A stretch of 64,000 nt of DNA from DASWIG01 sp965371445. GTDB lineage: Bacteria > Acidobacteriota > Thermoanaerobaculia > Multivoradales > J023. Below the pieces are notes generated by a model. That model was not told the origin of the DNA, searched no databases, and saw nothing but the letters and a program-made list of their open reading frames with translations. Position 1 is the stretch's first letter, and each line of letters begins with the position of its first letter. Positions 1 through 8,103 of this stretch are shown in pieces. The stretch is from positions 62,001 through 126,000 of the forward strand of contig CBDUYN010000001.1 of NCBI GenBank assembly GCA_965371445.1, written 5' to 3'. The translations under genes and the position numbers were made by a program.

Positions 1-732
1 CGCCGCATCAGCGCCCACAAGTCGACCAGCGGCTACTCCGCCTGGAGCCCCAAGGGCGACGCCATCGCCTACGTCTCCTACTTCTCCGGCAGCGCCGGCA
101 TCTACTACGTTGACCTCGCCAGCAGCCGCAAGGTGCCGATCTACACCGACGGGGTGCTCAACATCTCGCCGACCTTTTCGCCCGACGGCACCCAGGTGGC
201 TTTCGCGCACGCCAGCGAGGGCGCCAACATCGACATCTACACCTGTCCCCGCGACTGCCAAAGCCCCAGAAGGCTGACGCGCCGCCGCGGCATCGACACC
301 AACCCGGCCTGGAGCCCTGACGGCCAACAGATCGCCTTCACCTCCGACCGCTCGGGCCGGCCCAACGTCTACGTCATGGACGTCGACGGCTCGAACGTCC
401 GGCGCGTCTCCTTCGAAGGCGACTACAACGAGGGCGCCAACTGGCGGCCCGACGGCACCCACCTGGTCTACGCCAGCCGGCGGAGCACGAGAGGGCCCTT
501 CCAGGTCGTGGTGACCAACCTCGTGGACCTCGGCAACCAGGTGCTCACGAACGGACCGGAGAGCTACGAGGAGCCCTGCTATTCGCCCGATGGGCGGCGC
601 ATCCTCTACACCGCCCGCCGCGGCCGCGACTCCCAGGTCCACGTCATGGACGCCGACGGCTCGAACCAGCGCCAGCTCACCCATGAGGGCAACAACATGG
701 GGCCCGCCTGGTCGGGTTTCGTCCAACGATGA
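1..732 (+). CDS. tolB: TolB, periplasmic beta-propeller of the Tol-Pal system (5' end outside window)
   Basis: The reading frame is open from the first base and ends at TGA 730-732, so the gene starts upstream; 243 codons are visible. They encode successive PD40-type propeller blades, recognisable by repeated cores such as SPKGDAIAY, SPDGTQVAF, SPDGQQIAF, RPDGTHLVY and SPDGRRILY. In the family this C-terminal propeller binds Pal and links it to the TolQRA complex, which keeps the outer membrane constricted at division. The next genes, pal and cpoB, confirm the assignment. The N-terminal domain and signal peptide cannot be seen. Confidence 0.93.
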   Translation, partial: RRISAHKSTSGYSAWSPKGDAIAYVSYFSGSAGIYYVDLASSRKVPIYTDGVLNISPTFSPDGTQVAFAHASEGANIDIYTCPRDCQSPRRLTRRRGIDTNPAWSPDGQQIAFTSDRSGRPNVYVMDVDGSNVRRVSFEGDYNEGANWRPDGTHLVYASRRSTRGPFQVVVTNLVDLGNQVLTNGPESYEEPCYSPDGRRILYTARRGRDSQVHVMDADGSNQRQLTHEGNNMGPAWSGFVQR

Positions 733-928
733 GGGTTCACCGCCGACTTCGACCAGGAACGTCAGAATCAGCGGTTGCCAAGCTGGCACGCATTCTGTTA
801 CCTTTCAGGCCTGGGATCATCGTCATTTACGGCCGTTTCGCCGAACGAAATCGGAGTCCATGGCATCGACCCTCGGATTGAAGGACCGATATTGAACCCC
901 CCCCGAATACCAGGAGGCTGCTGAAGAG

Positions 929-1498
929 ATGAAGATGGATCGGAAATGGATCGTCCTGGCCGCGCTTGCGGCCACGGTTTTGCTCGCCGCCGGCTGCTCG
1001 TCAGGCCCGGAACCCGTCGCCCCGCCACCCCCGGTCGTCGAGACCCCGCCGCCGATCGAAGTGCCGGAGGAGCCCACGCCGGCTCCGATGGCCGACGTCA
1101 AGGAAGAGCCGCCGCCCGAGAGCATCCAGGACCTGCAGGCCCGGCTCGAAAGCGAGGGTCTCATCGGCGACGTGTTCTACGACTTCGACAAGTACGACCT
1201 GCGCGACGACGCCAAGAAGCGCCTGGCCAAGAACGCCGAGTTCTTGAACAGCGGCGACGGCAACGTCCTGAGCTTCACCATCGAAGGTCACTGCGACGAG
1301 CGTGGGACCAACGAGTACAACCTGGCCCTCGGCCAGAACCGTACCAGCGCCGCCCTCGACTACCTGCTCTCGTTGGGCGTCGACCGTAGCCGCTTCAAGA
1401 CCATCAGCTACGGCGAGGAGCGCCCTTTCTGCACCGAGTCGAGCGAGGAGTGCTGGCAGCGCAACCGGCGGGCCCGCTTCGCGCTCTCGGGCCGCTAG
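929..1498 (+). CDS. pal: Pal, peptidoglycan-associated outer-membrane lipoprotein
   Basis: 189-residue lipoprotein. An N-terminal signal ends in a lipobox (LLAAGC), followed by a proline-rich linker (residues about 28-60) and a C-terminal OmpA-like domain with the peptidoglycan-binding signature EGHCDERGTNEYNLALG. The ATG at 929 is supported by AGGAGG at 912-917. Pal anchors the outer membrane to peptidoglycan and binds TolB, whose gene lies 196 bases upstream; cpoB follows 38 bases downstream. Length and architecture are normal for the family. Confidence 0.96.
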   Translation: MKMDRKWIVLAALAATVLLAAGCSSGPEPVAPPPPVVETPPPIEVPEEPTPAPMADVKEEPPPESIQDLQARLESEGLIGDVFYDFDKYDLRDDAKKRLAKNAEFLNSGDGNVLSFTIEGHCDERGTNEYNLALGQNRTSAALDYLLSLGVDRSRFKTISYGEERPFCTESSEECWQRNRRARFALSGR

Positions 1499-1536
1499 CA
1501 GCTGGCGCTTCCCATCAGCCGCAGGACGAACGGTTC

Positions 1537-2400
1537 GTGAAACCGAGCATCCTTGCCGTCCGTTTGCTGCGGAGCTCGGCGCTGCGGAGCCTTCCCAGCG
1601 CCGGCTTTGCCGCTCTTGCGGCGATGTCGGTCCTTGCTTGCACGTCTTCGCAAGAGCTCGTCAAGCTGCGCATGCAGCTCCAGAACCTGCACGTCGAAGT
1701 CCTTCAGCTTCAAAAGGAAGGCCCGACCAAGGACGAGGTGGCGGAGATGACCCAGGCGATCTCCGCCCAGATCGCGGAGCTCTCGCGCTCGGAGGGCACC
1801 AGCCAGGCCAAGCTCGACGACTTGGCCCAGCGCCTCGCGGCGCTCGAAACCAAGCTCGAGGACACGAACTTTCGCCTCGCCCAGTTGGGGCAACAGATCG
1901 CGGCCGCCACCGAAGAGCTCCAGGCGGTACGAAGAGCCACCGAGATGGCCCGCCGGAGCTCCCCGCCGCTGCCTCCCCCGTCGGCCGCCGCCCCCAATCC
2001 CGCCGACCCCCAGGCCCTCTACGACACCGCCTACAATGACTACGTACGCGGAAACTACGACCTGGCGATCCTCTCGTTCCAGGAATACCTCGAGAGCTAT
2101 CCCATGACCGAGGTGGCCGACAATGCGGCCTACTGGATCGGCGAATGCTACTTCCGGCAAGGCAACCACAAGAAGGCCATCGCGGCTTTCGACACCGTGC
2201 TGGCCGCCTACGAAAACAGCGACCGGCGCCCCAGCGCCATCCTGCGCAAGGGCTACGCCTACTTCGAGCTTGGCCAGCGAGCTCAGGGCGTCGTTCAGCT
2301 CCAGAACGTCGCCTGCGAGCACGCCGGCACCGACGAGGCCCACCTCGCCCGCGGCCGTCTCCAGGAATTGGGGATTGACGTGGAGTGCGAAGGACCTTAG
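1537..2400 (+). CDS. cpoB: CpoB/YbgF, Tol-Pal-associated TPR protein
   Basis: About 287 residues. The chosen GTG at 1537 gives a short basic N-terminus, a hydrophobic stretch and a possible lipobox (MSVLAC), with GCAGGA as ribosome site. The longer frame from 1450 would run inside pal and add a non-signal N-terminus. A heptad-rich coiled coil (about residues 30-115) is followed by a proline-rich linker and C-terminal TPR repeats beginning DPQALYDTAYNDYV. This is the trimerisation helix plus TPR layout of CpoB, which coordinates septal peptidoglycan synthesis with outer-membrane constriction. In Escherichia coli CpoB is a soluble periplasmic protein, so lipidation here is a prediction. Confidence 0.9.
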   Translation: MKPSILAVRLLRSSALRSLPSAGFAALAAMSVLACTSSQELVKLRMQLQNLHVEVLQLQKEGPTKDEVAEMTQAISAQIAELSRSEGTSQAKLDDLAQRLAALETKLEDTNFRLAQLGQQIAAATEELQAVRRATEMARRSSPPLPPPSAAAPNPADPQALYDTAYNDYVRGNYDLAILSFQEYLESYPMTEVADNAAYWIGECYFRQGNHKKAIAAFDTVLAAYENSDRRPSAILRKGYAYFELGQRAQGVVQLQNVACEHAGTDEAHLARGRLQELGIDVECEGP

Positions 2401-2519
2401 AATCCGCCGGCCGTCGCCGATCACGGCGAGGGTTTTCCCTGCGAAGACGTCCGGACCCCGGCTCCCCGCGCCCGAAGGGTGTCCCTGAAAAGAGTCTCAA
2501 GAAAGAGGTTTGAACCGAG

Positions 2520-2783
2520 ATGGCCAATACCAAATCCACCGAGAAGAGGGTTCGGCAGTCGGAGAAGCGACGCGCCCGCAACCGGTCGCATCGTTCCGCC
2601 CTGCGCACCGCCGTCAAGAAGCTCCGCTCCGCCGTCGCCGAAGGTGACGCCGCGATCGCCAAGGAGCTCTTGCCGGTGACGCTCTCCATCGTCGACTCGA
2701 CGGCCCGCAAAGGCGTCATCCACGCCAACGCGGCGGCGCGCACCAAGTCGCGCCTCACCCGTGCCGTCAGCGCCCTCGGCTAG
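2520..2783 (+). CDS. rpsT: 30S ribosomal protein S20
   Basis: 87 residues beginning MANTKSTEKRVRQSEKRR, very rich in Lys/Arg, with the helical pattern and length of S20. The protein binds the 5' domain of 16S rRNA early in 30S assembly. The ATG at 2520 follows AAGAAAGAGG. It stands alone between cpoB (119-base gap) and a strong terminator at 2846-2882, so it is probably its own short transcription unit. Confidence 0.97.
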   Translation: MANTKSTEKRVRQSEKRRARNRSHRSALRTAVKKLRSAVAEGDAAIAKELLPVTLSIVDSTARKGVIHANAAARTKSRLTRAVSALG

Positions 2784-2789
2784 TGACGT

Positions 2790-2820
2790 CCCCCCTCACT
2801 CCCCCCAAGGGGACGGTCCT
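2790..2820 (+). repeat. Dispersed GC-rich repeat, copy 1
   Basis: The run CCCCCCTCACTCCCCCC followed by AAGGGGACGGTCCT recurs almost unchanged, inverted, at 56018-56048. A variant occurs twice in tandem inside der at 7313-7378. The unit is a C-run, a short spacer, a second C-run and AGGGGACGGT, so the end can pair with the second C-run. This copy sits just after the rpsT stop codon. Confidence 0.75.
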
Positions 2821-2845
2821 GGGCTAGCCGCCGCCGGGCGCAGAG

Positions 2846-2882
2846 AATCCGCCGTGGGAGGCGTCCTCCCGGCGGATTTTTC
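2846..2882 (+). terminator. Rho-independent terminator after rpsT
   Basis: AATCCGCC (2846-2853) pairs with GGCGGATT (2871-2878), and an inner GGGAGG/CCTCCC stem closes a CGT loop. The stem runs into five T's on the plus strand. On the minus strand it lies just past the end of lptE, but that side has no comparable T run. Confidence 0.85.
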
Positions 2883-2906
2883 GTGTCTGGAGAAGGACGG
2901 TTGGGG

Positions 2907-3440
2907 CTAGAAGCCTTCGAGAAGGTCCGTCAAGAGCGTCTCCGCGAAGCGCTTCGAGGTCTCCTCGATGGCGATGTTCTCGCGGTCGAAGAAAGCCACG
3001 CCCTCTTCCTCCAGGAGATAGTCCTCGCGAAAGACGTAGCGTGAATTCGACCAGACGACCTCGCCCTCTTCACCGGTAGGCCCCGGCCGACGCTGGAGCT
3101 TCATGTCGGCGGCGATCGAGATCTCGAGGCTTTGCGCCAGGCCCTGGGCATCAAAAGCGATCGGGCGGACCGTGAAGGAGAGCACCGTGCCGCGCAGGAT
3201 GGCGTCGGCCTCCTCGGCGCTGTTGACCACCTTGAACCGTCGCCGGGTCAAGAGCTCGGCCGAGATCGCGTTGGTCAGGATCTGCTCGACCTGGGGCCGC
3301 GCCGTCGAGTTCCTCAGGGACTCGACATGGACCCGCTGAATGTCTTCCGGCAGATTCGAGGCCCGTCCCACCAGCGTGTAGCCGCAGCCGGTGACGACAA
3401 GCCCAAAGGCAAGAATCGATATCGCGCGCAGCGCTCTCAT
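2907..3440 (-). CDS. lptE: LptE-like LPS-assembly lipoprotein
   Basis: 177 residues from the ATG at 3440, which has GGAG nine bases upstream. The signal peptide ends in lipobox VVTGC, followed by GYTLVG, the typical LptE start. The body has the pattern P-x-x-I-x-x-V-x-V-x-x-x-x-N-x-T and an alternating helix/strand layout (RPQVEQILTNAISAELL). LptE plugs the LptD barrel at the outer membrane. A longer in-frame extension to 3674 overlaps the upstream gene and lacks a signal peptide, so it was not used. The start lies 5 bases after the stop of the transglutaminase gene, so the two are co-transcribed. Sequence conservation in this family is low, hence the moderate confidence. Confidence 0.82.
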   Translation of the reverse strand: MRALRAISILAFGLVVTGCGYTLVGRASNLPEDIQRVHVESLRNSTARPQVEQILTNAISAELLTRRRFKVVNSAEEADAILRGTVLSFTVRPIAFDAQGLAQSLEISIAADMKLQRRPGPTGEEGEVVWSNSRYVFREDYLLEEEGVAFFDRENIAIEETSKRFAETLLTDLLEGF

Positions 3441-3445
3441 TTTGC

Positions 3446-4468
3446 TCAGTTCTCCATGGAAGGGACCGGTTGCCCTCGTCGTCGAGGGAGGGCGCCGGCA
3501 AGTGACGGCCGTTGATCCAACGCAAGGCGTACCAGGATGCGATCGGGAAGCCGGACCGTGCGCTCCACGACTTTGCCGGGCAGCAGGAGCCGCAGCTCGT
3601 AGGTCCCGGGCTCCAGGCCGACGAAGGTCGTCGCGCCGTCCGCGAGCGCATGGCTGTAGCGGACTCTCGGGCATTCGAGGATCGCCATTCCGGCAGCGTG
3701 ACTCTTGACTTCGAGGCGCACCGCACCCGCCAATCGCCGCTCGGTGTTGCGGCGGGCCTTGACCCCGGCGACGGCACCCGGATAAAGGTCGACGACCACG
3801 ATCCGATCCTGGCGCTCGACCAAAAGCCCCTCGATACCCCGATCCGTCGCCAGCTCCTCGCCTGCCAGGCGGACGTAGGTCGCCGGCACGTAGTGGTGGC
3901 TGCGCAGCGGATCGCTCATCACCCAGCCGCGGTCGGCTAAGCGTACCTCGACCCAGCGGTGATAGCCCTCCCCCACGACATAGCCTGCGACCTCACGGGC
4001 TTCGATTCCGGCCGCGGCAAAAAGAGCGACGCTCAGCCGGGCCACTCCCGTGCAGTAGCCGCTGCGCCTCCGGAGCACCGCCAGAGCGTCTTGAGGCTGG
4101 GATCGGTCGAGGTCGTACTCGACGTGCCGGGCCACCCAGCCGAGGAGACGCGAGGCGGCCTCGTACTCCGTACGCGCTCCGGTCACCAGGCCTCTTGCGA
4201 GGCGAGAGAGCTCGTCGCGCCCCCAGCGCCGGGGTCGAGCGTAGCGGGCGGTGGACAGGAGCGGAGCGGCGGCGACCTCGACGGTGACCTCGTCGCCGTT
4301 CTTGACGAGCTTGTAGCCGTTCCCCTGGTACTCGCTCACCCGGGCACCCGGCGGCGGCAGGATTCGGGAACGGTCGAGACCGTCGACCGCGCGGCCGGAG
4401 TCGGCTGCGAGCGGCGCCGTCAGGAGGCTTACCGCCAGCAACGCCAGGGTCGAGGATCTCCTCCTCAA
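3446..4468 (-). CDS. Secreted transglutaminase-like cysteine protein
   Basis: 340 residues with a cleavable signal (LALLAVSLLTAPLAADS). The central domain carries the transglutaminase-core triad: Cys in SGYCTGVARL, His in GYHRWVEV and Asp in VMSDPLR. The C-terminal part (from about residue 225) contains a short beta-rich module with ATTFVGLEPGTYELRL, resembling a carboxypeptidase-regulatory-like fold. Bacterial members of this fold are usually periplasmic peptidases or amidases; the substrate is unknown. The start overlaps the nusB stop by four bases and the stop is 5 bases before lptE, so it sits inside the nusB-lptE operon. Confidence 0.82.
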   Translation of the reverse strand: MRRRSSTLALLAVSLLTAPLAADSGRAVDGLDRSRILPPPGARVSEYQGNGYKLVKNGDEVTVEVAAAPLLSTARYARPRRWGRDELSRLARGLVTGARTEYEAASRLLGWVARHVEYDLDRSQPQDALAVLRRRSGYCTGVARLSVALFAAAGIEAREVAGYVVGEGYHRWVEVRLADRGWVMSDPLRSHHYVPATYVRLAGEELATDRGIEGLLVERQDRIVVVDLYPGAVAGVKARRNTERRLAGAVRLEVKSHAAGMAILECPRVRYSHALADGATTFVGLEPGTYELRLLLPGKVVERTVRLPDRILVRLALDQRPSLAGALPRRRGQPVPSMEN

Positions 4469-5004
4469 GCCGATTCCTTTCCTCGGGCCGGCGCGGCGCT
4501 CTCGCCGAGCTCCGCAGGGGCCGCCGTGAGATCGCCCGACTTGAGCACACCGTCGAGCAGGCCGTTGACGAAACGGCCCGAATTCTCCGATCCGAACTTC
4601 TTCGCCAGCTCGATCGCCTCGTCGACGATGACCACTTTTGGCACGCTGGACTCGTAGAGCATCTCGTAGATCGCCAGCCGCAAGATGTTGCGGTCGATGA
4701 TCGGCATCCTCTCCAGGCGCCAGTTCTCGGCGAAGCGGCGGATGAGCTCATCGATCGCCTCGCCGTGTTTTGAGGCACCCTCCACGAGACGGCGGGCGTA
4801 GGTGAAGGCCTCGTCGACCTGCAGGCCCGGCGGCGGCTTCGCCCCACCCGGGCCGCCATTGCCCTCGGACACCGCCGGGTCGGTCTCCCGGACGTAGTCT
4901 TCGAGGTCGAAAGAGTCGAAGATCTCAGGTAGCGTCGACCCTCCCAGCTCGTGCTGGTAGAGCATCTGCATCGCCATCTCACGCGCTCGCCGACGCTTGC
5001 CCAA
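4465..5004 (-). CDS. nusB: Transcription antitermination factor NusB
   Basis: 179 residues beginning MGKRRRAREMAMQMLYQHEL, the hallmark N-terminus of NusB, with the conserved C-terminal FVNGLLDGVL. NusB with NusE (S10) binds boxA RNA and allows processive rRNA transcription. The protein is longer than the usual 140-150 residues, owing to an insertion near residues 38-65 (glycine/proline-rich) and a charged C-terminal tail. It follows ribH by 37 bases, the common ribH-nusB order. Confidence 0.94.
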   Translation of the reverse strand: MGKRRRAREMAMQMLYQHELGGSTLPEIFDSFDLEDYVRETDPAVSEGNGGPGGAKPPPGLQVDEAFTYARRLVEGASKHGEAIDELIRRFAENWRLERMPIIDRNILRLAIYEMLYESSVPKVVIVDEAIELAKKFGSENSGRFVNGLLDGVLKSGDLTAAPAELGESAAPARGKESA

Positions 5005-5041
5005 GTCCTTGGCTCCTGTGCTTGCGGTTTCGACCCCGGGG

Positions 5042-5521
5042 TCAATCTTCGCGCAGCCGGGTGAGGAGGTCGACCATCTCGAGGGCCGCCAAGGCGGCGT
5101 CCCAGCCCTTGTTGCCGGCCTTACCGCCGGCCCGCTCGACCGCCTGCTCGGAGGTGTCGCAAGTCAACACGCCAAAGCCGATCGGCAGGCGGTAGCGCCG
5201 GCCGACGTCGGCTATGCCCCGGGCACACTCGCCCGCCACGTAGTCGAAGTGAGGCGTCTCACCGCGGATCACGGCGCCGAGAGCGATCAGAGCGTCGTAG
5301 CTCTTGGACGCGGCCAACTCCTCGAGGGCCAGCGGCACTTCCCAGGCTCCCGGCACCCGAACCAGGCGCACCGCGTCCGGCTCGACGCCATGGTGTTCGA
5401 GACAACTCGTCGCGCCGGCGACCAAGAGGTCGACGATGCGGCTGTTGAAACGTCCCGCGACGATGCCGAAGCGCCGTCCGCGGCCCTCGAAACGGCCTTC
5501 GATCCGCTCTGTGTCGCTCAT
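5042..5521 (-). CDS. ribH: 6,7-dimethyl-8-ribityllumazine synthase
   Basis: 159 residues from ATG 5521. Conserved elements are GRFNSRIV, PGAWEVPLALEEL, GAVIRGETPHFDYVA (with the catalytic His) and FGVLTCDTSEQAVERAG. The enzyme condenses 3,4-dihydroxy-2-butanone 4-phosphate with ribityl-aminouracil, the penultimate step of riboflavin synthesis, in an icosahedral or pentameric shell. The frame stays open upstream into tRNA-Pro, but that extension is spurious. A ribosome site before 5521 is weak (GGTGGAAAGCGAG). Confidence 0.95.
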   Translation of the reverse strand: MSDTERIEGRFEGRGRRFGIVAGRFNSRIVDLLVAGATSCLEHHGVEPDAVRLVRVPGAWEVPLALEELAASKSYDALIALGAVIRGETPHFDYVAGECARGIADVGRRYRLPIGFGVLTCDTSEQAVERAGGKAGNKGWDAALAALEMVDLLTRLRED

Positions 5522-5577
5522 CTGGATCTCGCTTTCCACCCTGGGGCCGTCACAGAACGTGTCAGCAGGAGGAATGG

Positions 5578-5651
5578 TCGGGACGGCGAGATTTGAACTC
5601 GCGACCACCTGAACCCCATTCAGGTACGCTACCAGACTGCGCCACGTCCCG
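5578..5651 (-). tRNA. tRNA-Pro (anticodon GGG)
   Basis: The minus strand folds as a cloverleaf. The acceptor arm is CGGGACG/CGTCCCG with A73 at 5578. The D arm contains GGTAGCG. The anticodon arm is CCTGA-ATGGGGT-TCAGG, giving GGG. The T arm holds GTTCGAATC. It is 74 nt without an encoded CCA. It lies between ribH and the MerR gene on the same strand; a MerR-tRNA-Pro neighbourhood is common in proteobacteria. Confidence 0.95.
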
Positions 5652-5713
5652 ACAGAAGCGATCCTATCCTATTTCGTGTTGGAGCGCGAGCCCCTGAGGG
5701 CTCGGTGGTGCGG

Positions 5714-6181
5714 CTAATTGGCCTCCGAGCCCAGGAGCTCAAGGATCTTGCGGGTCTGACCGAGAGCCTTCTTGAGGCCGGCGCGAAGTTTTTCTACCTT
5801 CTCCTGGGAGGTCCCGTCAAGCTTTGCCGCGGTGGAGCGGTTCCCCTTGCCGGCCGCCGGCTTCGACGAACGCCGGGGCTTCATCTCCCCGGCCGGCCGG
5901 GTCTCCGCGGCGCCGGTCGGTCCCGGAGCCGCGCCGTCGTCACCGTCGCGCTCGGCCTCAAGCCTCTTCTTGGCTCCGGCGATCGTATAGCCCTCCTCGT
6001 AGAGGAGCTCCTTGATACGCCGAATGACCTCGAGCTCGGGCTCGCTGTAGACCCGCTGGCCGGACTTCGACTTGTCGGGAGTCAGGAAGGGGAACTCGGT
6101 CTCCCAGTAGCGCAGCACGTAGGGCTGGATCTCCAGGAGCTTGCAGGCTTCACCGATCTTGTAATAGAGCTTCTTCGCCAC
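5714..6181 (-). CDS. MerR-family DNA-binding regulator
   Basis: 155 residues. The N-terminus (KKLYYKIGEACKLLEIQPYV) is a MerR winged helix, with the wing motif SKSGQRVYSEPELEVI. A lysine- and proline-rich linker (about 82-125) and a C-terminal coiled coil follow. There are no conserved metal-binding cysteines, which suggests the structural or regulatory MerR subtype commonly found beside ihfA and tRNA-Pro rather than a metal sensor. It follows the HU/IHF gene by 48 bases in the same direction and is probably co-transcribed. Confidence 0.88.
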   Translation of the reverse strand: MAKKLYYKIGEACKLLEIQPYVLRYWETEFPFLTPDKSKSGQRVYSEPELEVIRRIKELLYEEGYTIAGAKKRLEAERDGDDGAAPGPTGAAETRPAGEMKPRRSSKPAAGKGNRSTAAKLDGTSQEKVEKLRAGLKKALGQTRKILELLGSEAN

Positions 6182-6229
6182 GCCGATTCTCTGTGCGAGC
6201 TGTCAAGGGTAGGTCCCACCAGGGCGTCG

Positions 6230-6553
6230 CTACCGGTCCTTGTCCTTGTCGTCGACCGCGGCCTTCAAGTTGCGCGACGGCCGAAAGGCGAGCCCTGTGT
6301 GCGGCGGGATGAACATCTTCTTGCCGCTCGCCGGATTGACGCCGGTACGCCCCGGGCGCTCCGTGACCTCGAAGACCCCAAAGTTGCGGATCCGCACCGA
6401 CCGGCCGCCGCTGAGCGAGCTCTTCATCGTCGTGAAGATCGCATCGACGATCTCGGCCGCCTCGCTCTTGGTCAGACCGCCATGGCGACGGTAGACCGCG
6501 TCGATCAGATCCGCCTTGGTCTTGCTTGAGCCGTCGTAGAGTTTCCTGGCCAC
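6230..6553 (-). CDS. HU/IHF-family DNA-bending protein
   Basis: 107 residues with the full fold of the family: helical N-terminus (KTKADLIDAVYRR), core RIRNFGVFEVTERPGRTGVN, and the DNA-embracing arm NPASGKKMFIPPHTGLAFRPS. Its place upstream of a MerR gene and tRNA-Pro is typical of the IHF-alpha subunit, but sequence alone does not separate IHF from HU here. The arm contains SGKKMFIPP instead of the more usual TGEEI-type sequence. The C-terminus ends in an acidic/basic tail (DDKDKDR). Confidence 0.92.
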   Translation of the reverse strand: MARKLYDGSSKTKADLIDAVYRRHGGLTKSEAAEIVDAIFTTMKSSLSGGRSVRIRNFGVFEVTERPGRTGVNPASGKKMFIPPHTGLAFRPSRNLKAAVDDKDKDR

Positions 6554-6674
6554 CCTCGCTCCAACTCGTCAGTGGTCGATTTCTTGCCCGGAATCAGGAC
6601 TCTCGAAGTATAGGAGATCACCGCAAGGGCGACAAGGGCGAAAAGGCCTCTCGGTCTCCCCTTTTCGGGGTCGC

Positions 6675-8036
6675 CTACGAGCGCTTGCGGATCACCAGGC
6701 GGACCGGGACGCCATGGAGGTCGAAAGCCTCCCGGAGACGGTTCTCCAGATACCGGCGGTAGGTCGAGACGCGCTTCAGGGTGCGGTTGGCGAAGAGCAT
6801 GAGAGTCGGCGGGCCGGTACCGACCTGGGTCGCGTAGTAGAGCTTCCAGGGCTTGCCCTTGACCTGCGGCGCCTGGTGACGCGCGACGGCCTGCTCAAAC
6901 AGCCGGTTGAGGTCGCTCGTCCCGAGCTCCTGGCGATGGCGCTCCAGGCTCGCGGCCACCTGGGGCAGGAGCCGGTCGACGTGACGTCCGGTGAGCGCCG
7001 AGAGGTTGACGCGCGGCGGGTCGGCGAGCAGCTCCACGAGCCGCGGCCAGTCGAGCTCCAGGCGTTCGCGCGCCTCGGTGTCGAGAAGGTCCCATTTGTT
7101 GACCGCCACCACGACGGCACGGCCCATCTCCCAGGCGGTGCCGGCGATCGCCAGGTCGCCGGAGGTGATCCCCTGGGCGGCGTCGATCAGGAGCACCACG
7201 ACCTCGGCGCGCTCCATCTGGCGGCGGGCGAACATCACCGCCAACCCCTCCGCGGCGCCCGAGACCTGGCTGCGGCGCCGGATCCCCGCCGTGTCGATCA
7301 GCCGCCAGGACCGGTGTTTTCCCCCCTCGGTCCCCCCCAGGGGACGGTGTTTTCCCCCCTCGATCCCCCCCAGGGGGCGCTCCTCCCAGGCGAGGACCGT
7401 GTCGATCGGATCGCGGGTCGTCCCGGCCTGCGGCGAGACCAGGACCCGGGTCTCGCCGAGCAGGCGGTTGACCAGCGAGGACTTGCCGACGTTGGGACGG
7501 CCGACGATGGCGATCGGCACCGCGTCGTCGTCGGCCGGCGGCGGGATCAAGGGCGTCCGCTCGGCCAGGAGCTGACGCAGGTCTTCGATCCCGCGGCCGT
7601 GCTCGGCCGACACCAGGACCTGCTCGTCCGCCCCCAGGCGGTAGAACTCGTGGAAGCCTTCCTGCGCGGAGCGGGTGTCGCCCTTGTTGACCACCAGGAC
7701 CGACGCCTTGCCGGTGCGCCGTACCACCTCCCAGACCTGCTCGTCGGCCGCGACGAGCCCCTCCTTGCCGTCGACCAGGACGAGCAGCAGGTCGCTTTCC
7801 TCCATCGCCAGGAAGACCTGCTCCGAGAGGCCCAGAGGATCGTCGCCCAGCACGAGCCCACCGGTGTCGATCAGCTCCAGGTGCCGGCCGTCGTCAAGCT
7901 CCAGGCGGCCCGCGATGCGGTCGCGCGTCACTCCTGGCTGGTCGTGGACGATCGCCTGCCGGCGGCCGAGGAGCCGGTTGAAAAGCGTCGACTTGCCGAC
8001 GTTGGGACGGCCGACGATGGCCACGGTCGCGCTCAC
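6675..8036 (-). CDS. der: Der (EngA), double-domain ribosome-assembly GTPase, with in-frame repeat insertion
   Basis: 453 residues from GTG 8036, chosen because it gives the standard start VSATVAIVGRPNVGKS; a longer frame to 8084 adds no conserved sequence. Two GTPase domains each have a P-loop (GRPNVGKST and GRPNVGKSS), a G3 (DTGG and DTAG) and a G4 (NKGD and NKWD), followed by the C-terminal KH-like domain. Der acts in late 50S assembly and is usually essential. Between the second domain's TTRDPIDTVLAWEE and WRLIDTAG lies an insertion of two 11-residue copies (PLGGIEGGKHR, PLGGTEGGKHR), encoded by a 2 x 33-bp tandem repeat at 7313-7378. All GTPase motifs remain intact, so the protein should be functional. 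Confidence 0.96.
   Translation of the reverse strand: MSATVAIVGRPNVGKSTLFNRLLGRRQAIVHDQPGVTRDRIAGRLELDDGRHLELIDTGGLVLGDDPLGLSEQVFLAMEESDLLLVLVDGKEGLVAADEQVWEVVRRTGKASVLVVNKGDTRSAQEGFHEFYRLGADEQVLVSAEHGRGIEDLRQLLAERTPLIPPPADDDAVPIAIVGRPNVGKSSLVNRLLGETRVLVSPQAGTTRDPIDTVLAWEERPLGGIEGGKHRPLGGTEGGKHRSWRLIDTAGIRRRSQVSGAAEGLAVMFARRQMERAEVVVLLIDAAQGITSGDLAIAGTAWEMGRAVVVAVNKWDLLDTEARERLELDWPRLVELLADPPRVNLSALTGRHVDRLLPQVAASLERHRQELGTSDLNRLFEQAVARHQAPQVKGKPWKLYYATQVGTGPPTLMLFANRTLKRVSTYRRYLENRLREAFDLHGVPVRLVIRKRS
7313..7378 (+). repeat. 2 x 33-bp tandem copy of the dispersed repeat inside der
   Basis: Unit 1 is 7313-7345 and unit 2 is 7346-7378. Both begin GGTGTTTTCCCCCCTCG and end CAGGGG(A/G)C, and they differ at only two positions. 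The C-run/C-run/AGGGGACGGT core matches the intergenic copies at 2790 and 56018. A unit length of 33 keeps der in frame. Confidence 0.85.
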
Positions 8037-8103
8037 GGAGTTTTTCTCTTGAATGTAGCCCGGGGATTTATCCGAGCGTTGCATTGGATCCGGCGTATCC
8101 GGT

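Noticed and set aside
5522..5608. N-terminal extension of RibH
   Set aside because: It would run into tRNA-Pro and adds 29 residues that no lumazine synthase has.
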